A stretch of 64,000 nt of DNA from the NCBI RefSeq assembly GCF_014633365.1, contig NW_026267104.1, positions 7,301,343 to 7,365,342 of the forward strand. The letters run 5' to 3'. Below are positions 58,358 to 64,000 of this stretch, piece by piece. The stretch comes from Diospyros lotus (Eukaryota > Streptophyta > Magnoliopsida > Ericales > Ebenaceae). Position 1 is the stretch's first letter, and each line of letters opens with the position of its first letter. The notes under the pieces were generated by a model. It was not told the DNA's origin, did no database searches, and saw only the letters and a program-made list of their open reading frames with translations. The translations under genes were made by a program, and so were the position numbers.

Positions 58358-60549
58358 TGTAAGCACCCCCGCCCGGATATCCCTACCTCCCGGACTATCC
58401 GAACGGGAGCACTTACGGAAGGGGAAAAATAATGAAACATGAGACAAAGACCACCTCGGCATGCATACGCGAAAATAAGAACAGCGGAAGCAAAGCTCAA
58501 GACATGCATGCACTATGGGTACCCCGCTAACACAGCGGTCACAAGATAAATAAACAAACACAAACTCCTGTGCCGACATACACAAGACTCGAGAAAACAC
58601 CTGGCACAGTACAAAATAATAGAATAAATTCTACTTAGACATCAGAGTGGATAGGGATTGACGAGACTGCCTGTACACCACACCGACTCTGCCGTTAAAG
58701 CTGACTCTCTTGCCATAGCCCACGTCGCCACTACCTGGAATGATGGAAAGCAAGGTGAGTCGAGAGACTCAGCAAGCATAAGGAAGAAAAGGCTGAAGGC
58801 TACACAAAACCAGAAATCTCACCCCAGAATAAACCCCCAGGTACACACAAGCCATGAGACGCTACAACACAAAAGCTCAATAGCATAACAAAATAAAAGC
58901 ACATACCGGTCCTTGGGGCCCACATAAGACACTTGGCACCCAAGTCCCATACCAACCTGCCGCTACCCTGAAAGGTAACAAATGTCTCCACAAACCTGCG
59001 TGCGCTGTCCCAGGCCAGTACTCCCGTCACCTGTATCCGTCGGTACTCCCGACAACCGAGCCATAGGCTTCCTCGAAACGGTACTCCCGTCCGAGAACTA
59101 AATACTACCAGTATCCATGCAATGCACATAGAAATGCAATGGCGTAGTGAGCATCAACGTGATACAAGGCGCCCATACATCCAGGCATCAGGCCATGCTC
59201 CGCCCACATAGTAAATCACACGCCATGCATATGCCGCGCTGGATGCAACCTAACCAAGCTAGAATGTCCGTGTCCAAGCATACTCAGTAAATGAATATCC
59301 CAACATGCATCCCGTACCCATGTGCATATCAAATCATGAACAGAAATACAATGCATCTACTCATGCAGTAAATCACATACCGGTAGAGCTAGTCAGCAAT
59401 GCCCGGCACCGGTCAATGGCCAGTGACTAAGGGTGTCCACCCGACGGTCCACATCAGGGCCGTACCATAGTCTACCCCAACGTCACCAACAACTGACCCC
59501 TGCCCCACTGCTCGATAGCTCTAACCGAACCATAAATAAATCTGAGAAAAACTGTAAGTAAACCCAATAAAATCGTAAATAAACCCTCACGTCTAGGAAC
59601 CTAGTCCCCAAACTGGTTCGGCATCATTCCTGAAAGGAGTGGGGGCGGTACAAACCTCCGTAGGCACTCAACAAATAAACTCTAGAAGTCTCGGATTTAA
59701 TTTAAATTAAAACAAATAAATAATAATTTAACAAATAAAGTTATGTGCCGAATTAGAGTAAGGGAGGGGATAAAGTACAAGAAATCACGGGATCTTTCAC
59801 GGAAATTAAAGATCAGGAAGAGAGGGTTAAGAGCTTGCCTTTACACGGCCGTTCCTTACTTTTCTTGCGCACTCGCTGCGAAGTAAACGTTCGCTGGCAA
59901 TAAATAAAATCGCAGCTTTAATTAAATAAATCTACATTGTAATATAATTAATTTAGTCGTCTAAAATCCCACGTAAGCGCACCATAATTAAAATCTCAAC
60001 GAGTCTTATATTTATTTTAAATTAATTCACACTAATTAAATCCTCGAAGCCACCTTAATAAATTAAATTTAAATCAAACGACTCAAAATTCTATAATTAA
60101 TAAACAAGCCGAAACAAACGAAGGGAGGGTATAAAATATGAGAAATCACAGGGTTTCTCACGGGAATTAAAGAATACGAGGAAAGGATTAGGATCTTGCC
60201 TGAAATCGGCTGATTCCTGTCTCTTTCGAGCTCCCGATGCAAATTAAATCATTTTCTAGCAAATAACACAACCGGGACCCAAATTAATTAATTTTATTCG
60301 CGTAAAATTTATAATTTAAACGTAACATGCTTCTACTAATTTTTACCCACGTATCTGATCACTTCCCTTGTCGAAAAATCCCAAAATCCCTTTATTTTTC
60401 ATATTTTTCCTCTTCTTTTATTTTCTTCTCCTTTTTTTTTTCTTCTTCTTCTTCTTCCGCGCCCACTGCTCCAGCGCCTTCTCCTTCTCCTTCTTCTCTT
60501 CTTCTTTCCTTTCTTCTTCCTTTTCTTCTTCTTCTTCCTTTCTTCTTCT
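58358..60549 (+). mobile_element. Gypsy LTR C2, interrupted by a CACTA element
   Basis: It starts TGTAAGCACCCCCGCCCGGA and is co-linear with C1, and in its later part with 49330-50607. It contains two copies of a GAAGGGAGGG-TATAAAATA...TTGCCT segment (near 59760-59840 and 60120-60205), suggesting an internal duplication. A T/C-rich tract (60405-60549) is cut by the CACTA terminus at 60550. Confidence 0.6.
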
Positions 60550-60649
60550 CACTACAAGAAATTTGACTTTTAGTGACGACTTTTAGTGACGGCCAGCTAA
60601 AAGTCATCACTAATTCCAATCTTTAGTGACGGTCAGATAGAGTTCGTCA

Positions 60650-61400
60650 CAGATGGTGACCAATAGTGACGGCCACACGCAGTCGTCACTGAATGTGCCA
60701 CTTTCAGTGAGGGTCAGGCTACGTTGGTCACAGATGGATGCACAATAGTGACGGCCACACGTGGTCGTCACTGAATATTCCACCTTTAGTGAAGGTCGGG
60801 CAACGTCGGTCACAATTGGAGGCACAATAGTGACGGCCACATGCGGTCGTCACTGAATATTCCACCTTTAGTGAAGGTCAAGAAACGTTGGTCTCAAATG
60901 GAGGCACAATAGTGACGGTCACACGCGGTCGTCACTGAATGTTCCACCTTTAGTGAAGGTCGGGCAAAATTGGTCACAAATGGAGTCACAATAGTGACGA
61001 CCACACCTGATCGTCACTGAATGTTCCACGTTTAGTGAGGGTCAGGTAACCTCTGTCACAGATGGAGGCATAATAGTGACGGCCACATGCGGTCATCACT
61101 AAATGTTCCACTTTCAGTGAGGGTCGGGAAATCTCGATCACAGATGGAGGCATAATAGTGATGTCTACACGTGGTCGTCACTGAATGTTCCACCTTCAGT
61201 GAGGGTCGAGAAACATCGATCACAGATGGAGACCCAATAGTGACAACCAGGTGTGGTCGTCACTAAATGTACCACCTTTAGTGAGGGCCGGGTAACCTCG
61301 GTCACAAATGGGGGCACAATAGTGACCACTACACATGGCCGTCACTGAATATTTGACCTTTCTGAGGGCCAAGCAACAACGGTCACACATGGGGGGTGAA
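60650..61400 (+). repeat. 82-bp subterminal tandem array
   Basis: The phrase (C)ACAATAGTGACGGCCACA recurs at 60659, 60741, 60823, 60905, 60987, 61069, 61151, 61233 and 61315. The spacing is exactly 82 bp each time. Each unit holds inverted GTGACGG / CGTCACT pairs, the kind of short palindrome that CACTA transposition proteins bind. Further decayed units extend to about 61560. Confidence 0.9.
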
Positions 61401-61569
61401 TGTGCAACCTGTAGTGAGGGTCGAGAATGGTTGGTCACAAATGGGTTAGCAATAGTGGCGGTCAATATTGGTTGTCACTGAATGTACACCTTTAGTGAGA
61501 GCCAGGGGATGGTGGTCACAAATGGATGTTATTAGTGACGGCCACACTTGGCTGTCACTAAATGTGATA

Positions 61570-63500
61570 TATGAAAATTATCATTAAATGTATAATTTTA
61601 AGAATTAAAAAAGAACCATCAAAAAGAGTTGCACATTAAAATATATATATATAAATTTAACATGATTTAGTCTTAATACACTTAATTATGTAATTTTAAA
61701 CTAATAAAATGAATCCACTTAAATCGCGATGGTGTAGTTTTTGAATTAAAAAAAAATATAGATATACTAATGTTTTGACACAAATTAAATTGTAAATTTA
61801 CATATTTTTTAACTCTAGATAATTAATCACTTTTTCATTTAAATAACTAGATATTTGGGTAATTTTATTTATCTAGTCACAACAATTCTTGTAATACAAT
61901 AAAATAATTAATCAAAATTTATATTCACTGCAAAAAGTTTGATTTTCTCTATGAAATTGTAAATAATAGGCTGCATTTTCTTTGTTGTTTTTAAGTCATT
62001 TTTAATTTTTAATTTTCTAAAATAATGAAAATGCGTTCTCTTTACTGTTTTTAAAAACATATTTTTAAAAATAAAAAAATATAAAGAAAATCTAAAACAA
62101 CAAAAAGTTGTTTTGAATGTTTTCATCTAAAACAAACTCCAAACTCAAAACACATAAAACAAGTTTCATTTTCAATATTTATTCGTATTTTATTATTATA
62201 ATGGGAAAAAATATTACAAAATTCACTAACTTTAAAATGTATATATTTTTAATATTATATTAACATTAAATATTTATAATTTATTGAATAATCAAATTTA
62301 TTAAATAAAATATTATTATAAAATTATTCTCAAAATTTCGAAGAGAATGCATTTTCTAACTTTCTATTTTGATAAATAGTTTTTCAGAATAATAAAGAGA
62401 ATACATTTTTAATTTTTTGAAAACAATCTCCCAAAATAGAAAATTGAAAATGAATTCAAAACTCAAAATTAAAAATTATTTGTAAATAGAACGCAACCTT
62501 ATTTTTCACTATATTAAATCATTGCTAATCATATTAATTTTCGTTGTAAATTTATTTTCTTTACCAAAATTTTTGTAATCAATAATTATATTTTTATAGT
62601 TAATTCTATAAACAACTAATAAACCACTATGTATGATATCACTAAATTTAATTTTGTCGTAGAAAAAATCATTTTTTTGGAAATAATATTTTTTTCTAAA
62701 CCTATACCAACCTATACAATCTAAATGAAATATAAAGCACACAATATATAAATTTAAAAACTTTCAATTAATCACATAAAATAAAATTAATGTCAACCAC
62801 ACACTATAAAAAATCTCTAACTATTTTTAATGTGAATACATGTAATGATAGCAACATTAAATTTAATTTCGAGCTATTTCTTCTTCTGTTATTTATGCAT
62901 TGCAAGAACTTAAAAAAAATAAATTAATACAACTTATTTTAATATGAAATATTTATAATAATTTAAATAAAGAAAACTGATCATACTCTTAAGAAATAGT
63001 TATACCACTTTTTCATCATTATTGACTAAATATTTAAATTCTAACAGTTAGATAATAGAAAAAAATTATTAAAATTTAACTAACATTTATATAAGCAATC
63101 TCTAAGTTGATTATATTTTTTTTATAAATGCACGAATATAATTATTAAATTAATATAATTTAACATTAATTATTTATTGATAATACAATGTATTAAAAAT
63201 TTACGAACACATTAAAAATAATATAATATATTAAACTAATTTATTATAATGATTAGATTTATAATATAATTATATTTTTAAATAAATATTAATTTGATGC
63301 AATAATTTAAATTATTTTATTATTATAATTTAGATTATTATCATATATTATTAGTTAAATTATTTAATAATTATTATAATTTAAATTATTTTATCAGTTA
63401 TCATAATCATAATTATTTTATTTTTATCAATAAAACTATTATTAATATTAATTTTATAAGTTATTTTATTTTTATTTAACAATTAAATATTTTAACTAAA
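61570..63500. other. AT-rich interior of the CACTA element
   Basis: Extremely AT-rich sequence with many short self-complementary stretches and no open frame of note. Confidence 0.5.
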
Positions 63501-63836
63501 AAAAAAAACCTTTCTATTTCTATGAACGGGAGATGCTCCCGCCAAACACCCCTCCCCCACCCCCAAATTAGTCTGCAAACCCAAACCCCCAAATCAGCCT
63601 CCTACAAACCCACAACCTCAAATCCCCAACCTTTCGTCGCCTTCTACTGCTCGTCGCTTCAACCATTTCGCATCCGCCGCTTCAACAGCTCCACTTCAAC
63701 GTTGCCGCTTCCGGCGCTTCAACAGTTCCTCTTCAACGTTGCTGCTTCCGCCTCCATATTTATCATATAAGGTAAAGAATTTTATAGGGTATATTTTGAT
63801 GAGATTTTGGTTGTGCTTATTAACTTATATGTTGTG

Positions 63837-64000
63837 ATTGCGTGTGTGCGTATGTGTGAGGGTTGCGTGTGTGCGTATGTGTGTGTGTTCTGATTAATGG
63901 TTGGTGTTCTGTTTTAATAATCTGATTAATGGTTAGTCTGATTTCGATATGCTATGTGTGTGTATGTGTGTTCTGATTAATGGTTGGTCTGATTTTCTAT
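63837..64000. repeat. Direct repeats at the window end
   Basis: TTGCGTGTGTGCGTATGTGTG occurs twice (near 63838 and 63863). CTGATTAATGGTTGGT or a one-base variant occurs four times between 63890 and 63990. It lies just after a putative splice donor, so it is probably intronic. Confidence 0.75.

Larger units (their letters stand above)
60550..64000 (+). mobile_element. CACTA element, right end beyond window
   Basis: CACTACAAGAAATTTGACTT at 60550 is a CACTA terminus inserted in the T/C tract of LTR C2. The adjacent subterminal region (60580-61560) is built of TAGTGACGG / CCGTCACTA motifs in an 82-bp tandem array. An AT-rich 1.9-kb stretch follows to about 63500. A C-rich, leader-like block (63522-63770) then ends at AAG/GTAAAG, a good splice donor. 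Repetitive GTGTGCG sequence runs to the window end. Transposase genes, if present, lie outside. Confidence 0.75.

Noticed and set aside
60650..61400. Regular repeats considered as a CRISPR-like array
   Set aside because: The units are contiguous 82-bp tandem copies next to a CACTA terminus in plant DNA, with no unique spacers.
63522..63770. 82-codon Pro/Ser-rich plus-strand frame
   Set aside because: Best explained as the leader exon of the CACTA element, since it is followed by a splice donor; the reading frame has no recognisable domain.

Overview
The window looks like gene-poor, repeat-rich plant nuclear DNA, probably from a dicot. The evidence is AT-rich intergenic sequence, many LTR-retrotransposon remnants, CACTA, hAT and Mutator-type DNA elements, a GRAS/HAM transcription factor with a miR171 target site, and a root-growth-factor-type peptide hormone gene with an intron. 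No bacterial-type operons, rRNA, tRNA or CRISPR array were seen. The species cannot be named from the sequence.

Two host genes can be supported. (1) A HAIRY MERISTEM / SCARECROW-like 6/22/27-type GRAS gene on the minus strand (11645-13834). It has a complete C-terminal GRAS domain and a 21-nt match to miR171, but two opposite single-base frame changes break its N-terminal half. (2) A two-exon RGF/GOLVEN/CLEL secreted peptide precursor on the plus strand (36584-37184). It has a signal peptide, a phase-0 intron and a C-terminal 13-residue hormone motif. The two genes are 22 kb apart and separated by repeats. Both families act in meristem maintenance, but nothing here shows that they work together.

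Layout: 1-3.56 kb is a decayed Gypsy element with a nested solo LTR. 3.6-8.2 kb is unique intergenic sequence. 8.3-8.9 kb is a large inverted repeat. 9.37-10.1 kb is a hAT-type deletion element with an 8-bp target duplication. 11.6-13.9 kb is the GRAS gene. 15.8-18.7 kb and 21.1-22.7 kb are solo LTRs with target duplications. 22.7-24.6 kb holds MITE-like and fold-back elements. 26.06-33.69 kb is a complete but non-autonomous Athila-like Gypsy element (gag and protease kept, no reverse transcriptase or integrase seen). 36.6-37.2 kb is the RGF gene. 38.1-38.5 kb holds two related Mutator-type MITEs. 39.9-45.3 kb holds further LTRs. 45.3-64 kb is a nest of Gypsy LTRs and CACTA elements, including a broken TNP2 transposase and a CACTA terminus with an 82-bp subterminal tandem array. 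The last element runs off the window.

I did not find a clearly new biological system. The most useful observations are the compensating frameshifts in the miR171-regulated GRAS gene, the RGF gene (easily missed because its first exon is only 99 bp), the change in LTR-internal repeat number between the two LTRs of the 26-34 kb element, and the dense short palindromic motif clusters inside several LTRs. Element boundaries with matching target duplications are firm. Those marked approximate were judged by eye.
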